From Flavobacteriaceae bacterium MAR_2009_75 (GTDB lineage: Bacteria; Bacteroidota; Bacteroidia; Flavobacteriales; Flavobacteriaceae), in the NCBI GenBank assembly GCA_002813285.1, contig PHTZ01000001.1, forward strand, positions 4,700,585-4,764,584: 64,000 bases of DNA, written 5' to 3'. Both the position numbers and the translations under genes were made by a program. Below the pieces are notes generated by a model. The model ran no database searches. It saw only the letters and a program-made list of their open reading frames with translations, and was not told where the DNA came from. This document shows, piece after piece, positions 44,874 to 53,616 of this stretch; the stretch's first letter is position 1; each line of letters begins with the position of its first letter.

Positions 44874-45773
44874 ATGTGGATGTATCTTGGGCTTCTGGCC
44901 GCCTTATTCTTAGGTTTACACAACCTACTTAAAAAACATGCCGTTCAGGGCAACGAAGTTTTTCCGGTGCTTTTAGGTACTATTTCAGCTGGTTTCCTGT
45001 TGCTCCTTCCATTATACTTGGGTTCCATTTGGTATCCGGACCGAATGATGGAGCTACAGCTGTATGTGACGGACATCCCCCTAAAAAAACATGGCTATAT
45101 TTTTATCAAATCCGCCATCATGGCGGGCTCTTGGTTATTGGCCTATCAGGCTTTAAAACATTTGCCGATTACCATTGTGACGCCCATACGCTCGGCAGGC
45201 CCCTTTTTCACCTTTATCGGGGCGATACTCATCTATCAAGAAAGGCCGAATTTTGCGCAGTGGATCGGTTTCTTTCTCATCATATTTTCGGTATTGCTCT
45301 ATTCTCGAATCGGAAAAAGGGAAGGCATTCATTTTAAAAGCAATAAATGGATATTCGCCATTATCGGAGCCACTTTTTTAGGGGCTTCGAGCGGACTCTA
45401 CGATAAGTTTTTGATTCAGAATTTGAGCCTGAATCCGCAAACTTTACAATTTTGGTTTTGTTTTTATACCATTCTTATTCTTTTGGTAATACTAAGTATA
45501 ACCTGGTTTCCGAATACGGAAAAACGAAAAGCGTTCAAATGGCGTTGGTCTATACCAATGGTGGGCATACTGTTGCAGATTGCCGATTACTTTTATTTTA
45601 AGGCCCTACAAGACCCAGATGCATTGATTATGTTGCTTTCGGCAATCAAACGCAGCCAAATTATCATTGCCGTTGTCGTAGGCGGACTCATCTTCAAAGA
45701 ACAGAACAAACGCAAGAAACTCGTACCCTTGGCCGGCATTATGATCGGTGTATTCTTGATTCTATACAGTTGA
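44874..45773 (+). CDS. EamA-family (DMT superfamily) transporter
   Basis: A 299-residue protein with ten transmembrane helices in two EamA repeats: the first begins MWMYLGLLAALFLGLHNLLKKHAVQG and contains ITIVTPIRSAGPFFTFIGAILIYQERP; the second begins KWIFAIIGATFLGASSGLYDKFLI and ends with a LLSAIKRSQIIIAVVVGGLIFKEQN stretch. The P-x-R-S and E-R motifs at the end of each half are typical of drug/metabolite transporters. Substrate unknown. It converges with the universal stress protein gene. Confidence 0.9.
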   Translation: MWMYLGLLAALFLGLHNLLKKHAVQGNEVFPVLLGTISAGFLLLLPLYLGSIWYPDRMMELQLYVTDIPLKKHGYIFIKSAIMAGSWLLAYQALKHLPITIVTPIRSAGPFFTFIGAILIYQERPNFAQWIGFFLIIFSVLLYSRIGKREGIHFKSNKWIFAIIGATFLGASSGLYDKFLIQNLSLNPQTLQFWFCFYTILILLVILSITWFPNTEKRKAFKWRWSIPMVGILLQIADYFYFKALQDPDALIMLLSAIKRSQIIIAVVVGGLIFKEQNKRKKLVPLAGIMIGVFLILYS

Positions 45774-45783
45774 TTACCGCTAA

Positions 45784-46629
45784 TCAGCCGTGCAATGCCA
45801 ATACGGGCACATCTTTAAAAAAGCCCAATTTACCAAGACTAGAACTGCCTAGGCCCAGCCATTCGAGCAAAGTCGGTTTCTTGTCGATATAACTAATCAT
45901 ACCACTATGCCTGATTTCGACAAAACAACTAAGGGCCGCTTTCATCTTCACATTATGCAACACTCTAAACCGGTAATCGATATTCTTGAAATTTTGCCGT
46001 AACAGCATCTTGTTTTCCTTTTGATGTGCGGTAAGATCACAATTGTCGATAGTGCTTACCACCTCTATACTAGCCTTAGTGATTTGAGCAATATCAGCTA
46101 GATGCTTTACTTCGGCAATATTAAAATCTCTATCAAAATTGGTTACCAATACGATTTCTTTCGGATGGTTGAACGTGACATTTGTCGGAACTACCAAAAT
46201 GGGGCAATGTCGAACATTCTCGATAACGTCTAAGGTATTCTTACCATATTGTTTTGCACGATTGAGGTTGGTACCCTTCGCCCCCATTACGATTAAATCG
46301 AATTGCATGTCTTCGACGACTTTTTTTACCGTTGATAAAAACATCGTTGAATAGGAAAGTACAAAAAATCGATGTTTCGAATTTTCATTTAGAAAGGTTA
46401 ACCGAACCATAATATCTCCCAGGCCCTCTTTCGACCTTTTTTCCGAAGATTTATTGAAAAGATGGTCAGGATCTAAAATCTCATAGCTATCTAAACCATA
46501 GACTTCTTTGGCATAGGTATTCAAAATATAAAAGTCACAAGGCTCATTCTCGTAAAGATTGATCGCGTACTGAATAGCGTTCCAAGAATTTTTCGAAAAA
46601 TCGGTAGGTAACAAGATTTTTTTGTTCAT
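45784..46629 (-). CDS. Universal stress protein (tandem UspA domains)
   Basis: A 281-residue protein. The first UspA domain is complete (KKILLPTDFSKNSWNAIQYAI; DLIVMGAKGTNLNRAKQYGKNTLDVIENVRHCPILVVP) and contains the ATP-site G-x2-G-x9-G-type motif in modified form. The second domain (PKEIVLVTNFDRDFNIAEVKHLADIA...GMISYIDKKPTLLEWLGLGSSSLGKLGFFKDVPVLAL) is more divergent. The two-domain layout is common in Bacteroidetes. It probably binds nucleotide and acts in general stress survival. Confidence 0.9.
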   Translation of the reverse strand: MNKKILLPTDFSKNSWNAIQYAINLYENEPCDFYILNTYAKEVYGLDSYEILDPDHLFNKSSEKRSKEGLGDIMVRLTFLNENSKHRFFVLSYSTMFLSTVKKVVEDMQFDLIVMGAKGTNLNRAKQYGKNTLDVIENVRHCPILVVPTNVTFNHPKEIVLVTNFDRDFNIAEVKHLADIAQITKASIEVVSTIDNCDLTAHQKENKMLLRQNFKNIDYRFRVLHNVKMKAALSCFVEIRHSGMISYIDKKPTLLEWLGLGSSSLGKLGFFKDVPVLALHG

Positions 46630-47062
46630 GACGTGCTGTTTTTAGATTTTACATTTCTATTGCTGCTGACTTTTTTATAATGTGCTAAAGCTGATAATTA
46701 AAAGTACTAGGTAATCTTTGCCATTTTCGGGCGGCGATGATATAATTTAAAACGCGTAATTAAAATCGGTACAAAGGTGATGACAGGTAACGGAACTATC
46801 CGCCGTATATGCATGTGGTATAAGTCTCTTGTAGGTGCTTATAACCCAAAAATTGTAGATTTGGTAACCTATCAATCTTATCTTACTAAAGTAATAGCAA
46901 AAGATGTGCCTAAGATACTCTTTAGTGTTTAGAACTATCTTAAACAACTGTATATAAACCACTTAGTTTAATGTCGAGAAATTAGCAAACTTTTAAATGG
47001 GTAAAAATTACCCGATTTAATTGGAAAGGCTAGATTTTATTACGCCGGTAAACTTTCAAAAA
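46630..47062. other. Gene-free stretch between two minus-strand genes
   Basis: No credible gene: the only open frame (46747-46962, minus) is short, lacks a protein-like pattern and has no clear start signal. No repeat or strong hairpin was seen in these 433 bases. Confidence 0.5.
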
Positions 47063-48094
47063 TTAATTTTGAACTTTCCTTATTCTTAGCATATATGCCT
47101 CTTTAGGATTTTCGACCAACAGCATATCTATATCTTTTTTCGAAAACCCATTTTTTTTAAGTGCAGGAATCAATTCGGTAAAGAGGTTCGTATACCCCCT
47201 AAAATCGCCGCCATTAGTTTCTCCTACCGTGTACCAGCCGGCATCGTGTGAAACAAGCACCTGCTGAAGTATGTTTTTATCTTTTAGTTTTGATAGGGAT
47301 GCTACGTACCAATCAATATTTCCATTCTTCTTGGGGTTATTGGGGTCTCCGGCGTTGACATGATCTAACGAAATCCATGCGCCGTGTTTTGCGGCTTCTA
47401 TATAACCATCGATAGTTCCGTTTTGGGCATGGGTCCACACAAAAGAACGAGGTGAAACCCCCATGTTTTTTAGTACTTTGATTTGGGCCATGGCAGCTTC
47501 ATCTCCTCCGGTATGTGACACAATGGTCATTCCTGTTGCCAAGTGAGTCAATCCCGCAGCCGTGATAAGTTTTTTATGTACTTCGGAAAGTGTGCCGCTG
47601 TTATTTACCGAGATTTTGATAAATCCTGGCTTGATCCCAGAACCATCTATTCCTCTTTCAAATTCTTTCATCCAATGGGAAGCCATTTCCTGTGCGCTGG
47701 CTTTTTGCACTTTAAGGGGAATAAATTTATTGTCATGCACCCCATAATAACCCGTATTGGTTAAAATCTGTATGCCTGAAAGATGCGAAAGTTCTTTTAA
47801 GATATAGGGGTCACGACCGAGGTATGCGGGTGTGCAATCTACAAGGGTTGTTACGCCGTGGTTCTCTAATTCTTTTAAAAATGGTAGTGCACGTTGCACG
47901 ACCTCCCCCCTATTCCATCTATGGTAACCTGTACTATCGGCCCCGATCCAATCGACCATGATGTGTTCGTGAATGAGCGAAATACCCATTTCGTCAGCGG
48001 AAATCTCACCGTTTACCGTTATAATCTGGGCAGAGGCGAGTGTGCTAAAGAGAAGCGTTAAGCTCATAAAAAAACATCCGAAGGCTTTTTTCAT
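47063..48094 (-). CDS. Exported phosphotriesterase-family amidohydrolase
   Basis: A 343-residue protein with a signal peptide (CFFMSLTLLFSTLASAQ) and a complete binuclear metal site as in the phosphotriesterase family: His42 and His44 (IHEHIMVDWI), Lys160 (FIKISVNN), His194 (VSHTGG), His222 (THAQNG) and Asp284 (SHDAGW). Family members hydrolyse phosphotriesters, lactones or amides; lactonase activity is the common native role. The export signal places it in the periplasm, which is less usual. It stands alone on the strand. Substrate unknown. Confidence 0.9.
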   Translation of the reverse strand: MKKAFGCFFMSLTLLFSTLASAQIITVNGEISADEMGISLIHEHIMVDWIGADSTGYHRWNRGEVVQRALPFLKELENHGVTTLVDCTPAYLGRDPYILKELSHLSGIQILTNTGYYGVHDNKFIPLKVQKASAQEMASHWMKEFERGIDGSGIKPGFIKISVNNSGTLSEVHKKLITAAGLTHLATGMTIVSHTGGDEAAMAQIKVLKNMGVSPRSFVWTHAQNGTIDGYIEAAKHGAWISLDHVNAGDPNNPKKNGNIDWYVASLSKLKDKNILQQVLVSHDAGWYTVGETNGGDFRGYTNLFTELIPALKKNGFSKKDIDMLLVENPKEAYMLRIRKVQN

Positions 48095-48219
48095 ATCTTA
48101 TCTACTAGAATTTTTTGTAACATTCTACCTAAGATAGCGAATCTGTTGTCTATGTGCTTATAAATAATGGAATTAGAAAAATATAAAGTGTACCCAGGGA
48201 CACAGATTTTGAATGGGAA

Positions 48220-49335
48220 TCAGAATTTTTTGTCAACCATTCGTATATGTTGTAGATTTTCTTTCATTATAATTTCAAAGTCTATAACCCCCAATAGAAG
48301 TTCATCGTCGGTAAGAACTTCTACTTGCCAAAGCCCTGGTTTAATATTTTGTTTATAGGTATACCCCCGAAATCCGCCATCTCTACCTCCGGTAATATCG
48401 AATGGAATATCTTCTACGACTCGCCATTCGTCGGTATGATCATTGTACCAAGACCACCGATGCAGCATTGATTCCTTTAAATCTGTAGGGGCAAAAATAG
48501 AAGAGAAAACATAAACCTTTTCTTCTGGAGCAAAGGCAAACTTTAACCTATGGTCTCGCCAAAATACAAAACTGTCATCTGCTTCATAGCTCACGATATA
48601 ATCGTTGTTGACCTGTTTGATATTGTGGGCAACAATACCCTCTTCAAGAGCAAGCGGTACCGGCGGTATAAGTTTTAGAAAGTAGAACACATTGATAAGG
48701 ACATAAACCCCTAAAATCAGGGTCAATAGTTTGGTAAGTTTTATTTCATGTCTTGTGGAAGCGCTTCGGGCATAAATAAACGTTATTAAAGCAATGGTAC
48801 AACCGAGGCTGACCAACCCCGAATAAAGAAATATTCGAACGCTCATTTCTTTTGCGAAAACCGGTATCATAAAGGTGAAAAAGGTAAAACTCAAGAAGAA
48901 ATAGACGCTGAACTGTAAGTATTTATTTGAAATTCGACGTTTAAGATGTTCATTGGCCACGAGCATTACAATTAGAATAAAAAAGAAAGCAGCGGTCTTT
49001 GACAACGATACGCTTCTTGAGAAGTAAATAACATAAGCACTCGAGAGTCCACCAAAGAAAAATTGAATCGCCAAGGGAAAATACTCTTCGACGCGTTCTA
49101 ATATGGTATTTTTCCATATGCCATCTTCCGACAAATTGTACAAGTAAATAGTTAGTGTTAGAAACGACATGTGAAGGCAGAGCACGATAAGATCGTAAAG
49201 TCGGTCAATTCGGCCCAAGGTTAACGTATCAAAAATAAAACCGCCCATAAAGAAAATTATAGGTGCATACTTCTCATACCTTCTTATAACCTTTCTGAAC
49301 TTACTATTTCTATATCTGACCAGACTTCTTTTCAT
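48220..49335 (-). CDS. DUF2914 membrane protein
   Basis: A 371-residue protein with about seven transmembrane helices in the first two thirds (residues 28-230) followed by a soluble C-terminal domain. That domain contains VYVFSSIFAPTDL, HRWSWYNDHTDEWRVVEDIPFDITGGRDGGFRGYTYKQNIKPGLWQVEVLTDDELLLGVIDFEI, which is the DUF2914 pattern. The family often joins membrane modules and has no known function. It lies between the phosphotriesterase-like and DUF2383 genes on the same strand. Confidence 0.87.
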   Translation of the reverse strand: MKRSLVRYRNSKFRKVIRRYEKYAPIIFFMGGFIFDTLTLGRIDRLYDLIVLCLHMSFLTLTIYLYNLSEDGIWKNTILERVEEYFPLAIQFFFGGLSSAYVIYFSRSVSLSKTAAFFFILIVMLVANEHLKRRISNKYLQFSVYFFLSFTFFTFMIPVFAKEMSVRIFLYSGLVSLGCTIALITFIYARSASTRHEIKLTKLLTLILGVYVLINVFYFLKLIPPVPLALEEGIVAHNIKQVNNDYIVSYEADDSFVFWRDHRLKFAFAPEEKVYVFSSIFAPTDLKESMLHRWSWYNDHTDEWRVVEDIPFDITGGRDGGFRGYTYKQNIKPGLWQVEVLTDDELLLGVIDFEIIMKENLQHIRMVDKKF

Positions 49336-49487
49336 TTTCTGTCTCCCTCGCTTTCAAAAAAAATAAGCGGATTTTGTTTTAATTAGGCTTAAATATATGG
49401 ATGTTCTAACAGAGCATAAGAGTAAGCGCTGAGTAGATTGACTTTTTCTATAGTGATATACCTATTAGATAAAATAATACAAACAAA

Positions 49488-49508
49488 AACCCCCTTAAAA
49501 AGGGGGTT
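49488..49508 (-). terminator. Terminator after DUF2383
   Basis: On the minus strand AACCCCC and GGGGGTT (49502-49508 and 49488-49494) form a perfect seven-base stem with a seven-base loop followed by T-rich sequence. It lies 22 bases past the DUF2383 stop. Confidence 0.85.
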
Positions 49509-49529
49509 AGTTATTTTAAAAATGATTTT

Positions 49530-49982
49530 CTATCTAAAATCTTCTAAAATGTCTGATGTCTCTAAATCATTTTGAATTGTACTCCGTTGTTCCCTGAGAA
49601 TTTCTTTCACTCTTGCAGGCACCTGCGTTTCAGCAATAACTTCGCTGTATTCCTTTATAGCGGATTTATCGCCCCGAACAGCTTCCTCTAGCATCGATTC
49701 GTCGTTGTCGCCTGAGAAAAATGCTTTGACATCCATCCAAGTGCGGTGTGCAGCTCCAGCAGTTGTACCTTCAATTTTTTCGTTGCCCAACTGTAATTCT
49801 GGTACCGCATTTTTCAATTGCGTCAAAAACGATTTTCTGTTTTCTATCCTTCCTAAGAAATAATTTTTAGTACTAACCTCTTTAGAATTTTCGGCAGCTT
49901 TCTCAAAGCCCTTTACAGCATCTTCGTTTTTATCGATTACTTCTTGCAACTTATTTTCTATACTTTTTACATCTGCGTTCAT
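49530..49982 (-). CDS. DUF2383 / PA2169-family four-helix-bundle protein
   Basis: A 150-residue helical protein. KSIENKLQEVIDKNEDAVKGFEKAAENSKEVSTKNYFLGRIENRKSFLTQLK followed by GTTAGAAHRTWMDVKAFFSGDNDESMLEEAVRGDKSAIKEYSEVI is the pattern of the DUF2383 ferritin-like family. Members are often induced by stress in Bacteroidetes. It has its own terminator. Function unknown; metal binding is possible from the conserved Glu/His positions. Confidence 0.9.
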   Translation of the reverse strand: MNADVKSIENKLQEVIDKNEDAVKGFEKAAENSKEVSTKNYFLGRIENRKSFLTQLKNAVPELQLGNEKIEGTTAGAAHRTWMDVKAFFSGDNDESMLEEAVRGDKSAIKEYSEVIAETQVPARVKEILREQRSTIQNDLETSDILEDFR

Positions 49983-50089
49983 AGTCTCTATTTTGTGTCA
50001 TTAATTTATAATTCGAAAAATAACGATAGTTAGCCGATGCTATGAACGCTTATAAAGTAATCACTGACTGTATTGACTCGAATATAAAT

Positions 50090-51046
50090 TTAGACTACCT
50101 CTCTGGGCAAATAGCCGTAATATTTTTTGAAGGCAACGGTAAAGTGTTGCGGGTTTTTATAACCTACCATTTGTGAAATGTGGGCAATGGTCAGCTCTTT
50201 AGCTTTTAATAAATCGTGGGCTTCGTTCATTCTCATGGCTGTCAGGTGCTTAAAAATAGTGCAGCCGTAAACCTGCTTATAGTCTTGCTTTAATTTAGAG
50301 GTATTGATACCGGCAAATTGAGCGAGCTGTGGTATTGTAATGTTCTTATTTAAATTCTTATAGAGATAGGTATGAACCTTATGAATTACCGTGTCTTCAA
50401 TCTGCGGGGGTCTCGCCGGAATAACACCCAGAGAAATGCATTGTGGCTTTTTAATAAAAAGAAGTTCTATCAATTCTATCACTTTGGTTTCTAAAAATGA
50501 TTTTTTCAATACCCCGTCAAGAGTACAAGTTTTAATTTCATTGATAAGGGTACAGCTTTTTTCATCAAGTGGTTGGTTATTCTGCCAGAACGCAATCGGT
50601 TCTTTGTTGCTCTTCAATTTTAAGAAGTCCGTCAATCTGCTATTTAGATTGCCCACCACAGTTTTTAAGAACTCTTCATGAAATAAAACTTCCAACGAAT
50701 GACAAATAGAGCCTTGGTAATTTAAACCAGTTGCGGATTTAGGCATTCGAAGCATATTAAAGTAGCCTTGGTCGATTACGCTGGGTGTTTTTGCTATTTC
50801 TTGAGCGCAACTGCCTAACAACTGAAAATGTATTCTCACCAATCCATCATCATGGTTAGATACTGTATTGAATGCAGTTTGAAGATGATATTGCGTTTCT
50901 AAAATCGTGCATCCGTTCAGTTCATGAAGCAAAGTAGAACCGTTAACTCCCTTCAAATCAATTGCTTTGCTTTGGCTTGAAAATGGCGAATTAGAATATA
51001 TGGGTGCCCTTAACGGTATAGGCAGTAGTTTGGCAGTTACCGACAT
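50090..51046 (-). CDS. AraC-family regulator (PchR-like) of the TonB/DUF4374 operon
   Basis: A 318-residue regulator with an N-terminal sensing domain (LVRIHFQLLGSCAQEIAKTPSVIDQGYFNMLRMPKSATGLNY) and a C-terminal AraC domain (NITIPQLAQFAGINTSKLKQDYKQVYGCTIFKHLTAMRM, then TIAHISQMVGYKNPQHFTVAFKKYYGYLPREV). The MNEAHDLL linker and overall shape resemble PchR-type regulators that sense ferric siderophores. It is divergent from the TonB receptor gene, whose promoter lies in the shared gap. Confidence 0.9.
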   Translation of the reverse strand: MSVTAKLLPIPLRAPIYSNSPFSSQSKAIDLKGVNGSTLLHELNGCTILETQYHLQTAFNTVSNHDDGLVRIHFQLLGSCAQEIAKTPSVIDQGYFNMLRMPKSATGLNYQGSICHSLEVLFHEEFLKTVVGNLNSRLTDFLKLKSNKEPIAFWQNNQPLDEKSCTLINEIKTCTLDGVLKKSFLETKVIELIELLFIKKPQCISLGVIPARPPQIEDTVIHKVHTYLYKNLNKNITIPQLAQFAGINTSKLKQDYKQVYGCTIFKHLTAMRMNEAHDLLKAKELTIAHISQMVGYKNPQHFTVAFKKYYGYLPREVV

Positions 51047-51100
51047 GGTGGTTATTGATGAATAATTCTTCCGAATACGTTATACAAACTTCCTTTTGCG

Positions 51101-51133
51101 TTGTAAAGAACAAATATGACACATATATTTTTG
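51101..51133 (+). promoter_or_regulatory. Promoter of the XusA-like receptor operon
   Basis: TTG at 51101-51103 and an exact TAnnTTTG element (TATTTTTG, 51126-51133) are 22 bases apart. The -7 element lies downstream of the in-frame ATG at 51116, so translation more likely starts at GTG 51176. Confidence 0.55.
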
Positions 51134-51175
51134 CAATCCAATTTATTCTTAATCATTCTAAATAAAAATAATATA

Positions 51176-53596
51176 GTGAGATACTGGTTCCTCACCTTTT
51201 TACTTATTAATCTTCATACAGAGGTATTTTCTCAGCAACCGACTAATAGAATAAGCGGCCAAGTGATAACAGTAACCGGTGAACCTCTTTTCGGTGCTAC
51301 TGTATTTATCGCAAATACCAGTACCGGTTCTCAAACCGATGAAAATGGCAACTACCTTATCAAGAATATACGTAATGGTGAATATGTAATCACTGCATCA
51401 TATATAGGACTCAAAACAATATCAAAAAAGGTTAAGATCGAGGGAAGCAAAAAAAATATAAAAATCGATTTTAAGCTTTCGGAAAACACTGAAGAACTTG
51501 ACGAAGTAACTGTCAACGGTAAAACCAAGGAAACCGAAATCGAGACCAAAGGTTTTGCCGTGAACGTAATAGAGACAAAAGAGGCAAGCATTAGAAACGT
51601 ACAGACCAACGAGTTATTAAATACTACCGTTGGTGTTAAAATTCGTCAAAATGGTGGTTTGGGTTCTAACGTGCAGTACTCTCTAAATGGCTTATCGGGT
51701 AATTCGGTACGTATTTTTATTGACGGCATTCCGATTTCGATGTACGGTTCGTCTTTTAATTTAAACAGCATTCCGCCTTCTATGATTGAAAATATAGAAG
51801 TATACAAAGGAGTGGTTCCTGGGCATTTGGCCGATGATGCATTAGGTGGGGCTATAAATATTGTGATGAAAAATGGTGTGAGAAGCAATTTTAACGCCTC
51901 TGCATCATACGGCTCATTCAATACGGTACAGGCTAGTCTTAACGGTTTATATCGTTTTGATACATCTGGTTTTACGGTAAAAGCTTCTGTGTTTCATAAT
52001 TATTCTGACAACGATTATGAAATAAGCGGTAGAAACATTGTAGACAAGGGTCTAGGAGGAGTAGAGACGCTTATAACCGCTAAAAGATTCAATGATGCCT
52101 ATAGATCATCCGGAGGAACGATTCAAATAGGTTATACCGATGTAAATTGGGCCGATCAATTTTTAATCGGTGTTACAGGTTCTGATGATTATAAGGAAGT
52201 ACAACACGGTGCCTTTGTAACTAAAATACCCTACAAAGGAAGGTTTTTAGAGTCTGATGCCTTGTTGGCGAACTTGACATACCTCAAAAAAGATTTCTTT
52301 ATAAAAGGATTGGATGTAAACGTTACTGGATTATTCGGTGAGAGAAATCGCATTGTTAATGATACTACAGGTGCGGCTTATAGTTGGACAGGGAAGAGGG
52401 CCATCGATTATAAAGGAGACGAGTACGAATATTCTTGGGGTGCTCAGCAAGAAGGCAATCCGACATTACTTAACATCAATAGAAAAGTAGCGTCGATAAG
52501 ATCGGGAATTTCTTACGAACTGAACAAAAACCATAAAGTGTTTTTAAATCACGTGTATAGTGGACTTGACCGACAAGATAGCGATGAGATGATTTCGCTG
52601 TTAGAAAACACTTTTCAACAAACGAGCGATATATACAAGAATATATACTCTCTAAGTTATGAACTGAACACTTTTAACAATCGATTAAAAGTAAACCTGT
52701 TCGGAAAGCATTATCGCCAAAAAGTTCTAAATACCTTACCTAAGTTCAATAGTGATGCTACTGAGGTAATTGATGAGGTTTACGATAGTAGCAAAGAATA
52801 TAATGGCTATGGCTATGCGGTTTCTTTTGCGCTTCTAAACAATATAACCCTGCTGACCTCTGCTGAAAAAGCCATTCGCCTGCCAAATGAAAACGAGGTT
52901 TTCGGCGATGCTGGAGACAATATAGAACCCAATCTGACCATTAAGCCAGAAATAAGCGACAACTACAATTTAGGTTTAAGATTAGGAAAATTCAACCTTC
53001 GAAAACACGGACTTATCATTTCTACGAATCTTTTTTCTAGAAAAATTCAAGATTTAATTGGTTTTCCCGGAGACGCACAAGACAATCAAGAACTTGGTGA
53101 AACCATTCAATACGGAAATTTTGATAGGGAAACCACTTCTAAAGGCATTGAAGCAGAAATCAACTATAGCTACAATAATAACCTCGGTTTTAACTTTAAT
53201 TTATCGCGTTTAAGTTTACAAAGAAAAAATCTTCAAGATAACATTGTAAACTCACCGAACGTTCCTTTGTTCACCATGAACGGATCACTGCGTTACTCCT
53301 TAAACAACGTTATTCAAAAACAAGCGCGTTTAAACCTATTTTACAACGCTTATTTTACTGACGAGTTTTCTTATAAAGAAGAACAAGGTACTAACGTAGC
53401 AGGATTGGAGGAGTTTTTAATACCAACTCAATTGGTTCAAGATTTTGGCTGTAGTTATATATTCCCAAACAAAAAATTTGCATTGAGCCTAGATGTCAAA
53501 AACATTTTCGACAAAGTTGCTTATGACAATTTACGTGTACAGAAACCAGGTAGGGCTTTTTACCTAAAATTGAATTATACAATCAATAATTTTTAA
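51176..53596 (+). CDS. TonB-dependent receptor, XusA-like
   Basis: An outer-membrane receptor of 806 residues from GTG 51176, or 826 from ATG 51116. GTG is preferred because the promoter -7 element lies after the ATG and because it gives a normal signal peptide (MRYWFLTFLLINLHTEVFSQ). A carboxypeptidase-regulatory-like domain (ISGQVITVTGEPLFGATVFI), a plug (NGLSGNSVRIFIDGIPISMYGSSFNLNSIPPSMIENIEVYKGVVPGHLADDALGGAINIV) and a barrel ending LKLNYTINNF follow. The DUF4374 lipoprotein gene starts 20 bases later. The pair resembles XusA-XusB, so a siderophore is the likely substrate. Confidence 0.87.
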   Translation: MRYWFLTFLLINLHTEVFSQQPTNRISGQVITVTGEPLFGATVFIANTSTGSQTDENGNYLIKNIRNGEYVITASYIGLKTISKKVKIEGSKKNIKIDFKLSENTEELDEVTVNGKTKETEIETKGFAVNVIETKEASIRNVQTNELLNTTVGVKIRQNGGLGSNVQYSLNGLSGNSVRIFIDGIPISMYGSSFNLNSIPPSMIENIEVYKGVVPGHLADDALGGAINIVMKNGVRSNFNASASYGSFNTVQASLNGLYRFDTSGFTVKASVFHNYSDNDYEISGRNIVDKGLGGVETLITAKRFNDAYRSSGGTIQIGYTDVNWADQFLIGVTGSDDYKEVQHGAFVTKIPYKGRFLESDALLANLTYLKKDFFIKGLDVNVTGLFGERNRIVNDTTGAAYSWTGKRAIDYKGDEYEYSWGAQQEGNPTLLNINRKVASIRSGISYELNKNHKVFLNHVYSGLDRQDSDEMISLLENTFQQTSDIYKNIYSLSYELNTFNNRLKVNLFGKHYRQKVLNTLPKFNSDATEVIDEVYDSSKEYNGYGYAVSFALLNNITLLTSAEKAIRLPNENEVFGDAGDNIEPNLTIKPEISDNYNLGLRLGKFNLRKHGLIISTNLFSRKIQDLIGFPGDAQDNQELGETIQYGNFDRETTSKGIEAEINYSYNNNLGFNFNLSRLSLQRKNLQDNIVNSPNVPLFTMNGSLRYSLNNVIQKQARLNLFYNAYFTDEFSYKEEQGTNVAGLEEFLIPTQLVQDFGCSYIFPNKKFALSLDVKNIFDKVAYDNLRVQKPGRAFYLKLNYTINNF

Positions 53597-53616
53597 ATAT
53601 CTAAATAGAATATAGT

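Noticed and set aside
44558..44932. A 124-residue plus-strand frame running into the EamA gene
   Set aside because: Composition is not protein-like and it overlaps the start of the clear EamA transporter in a different frame.
46747..46962. A 71-residue minus-strand frame in the gap before the phosphotriesterase-like gene
   Set aside because: No signal, no recognisable pattern and no promoter; probably chance.
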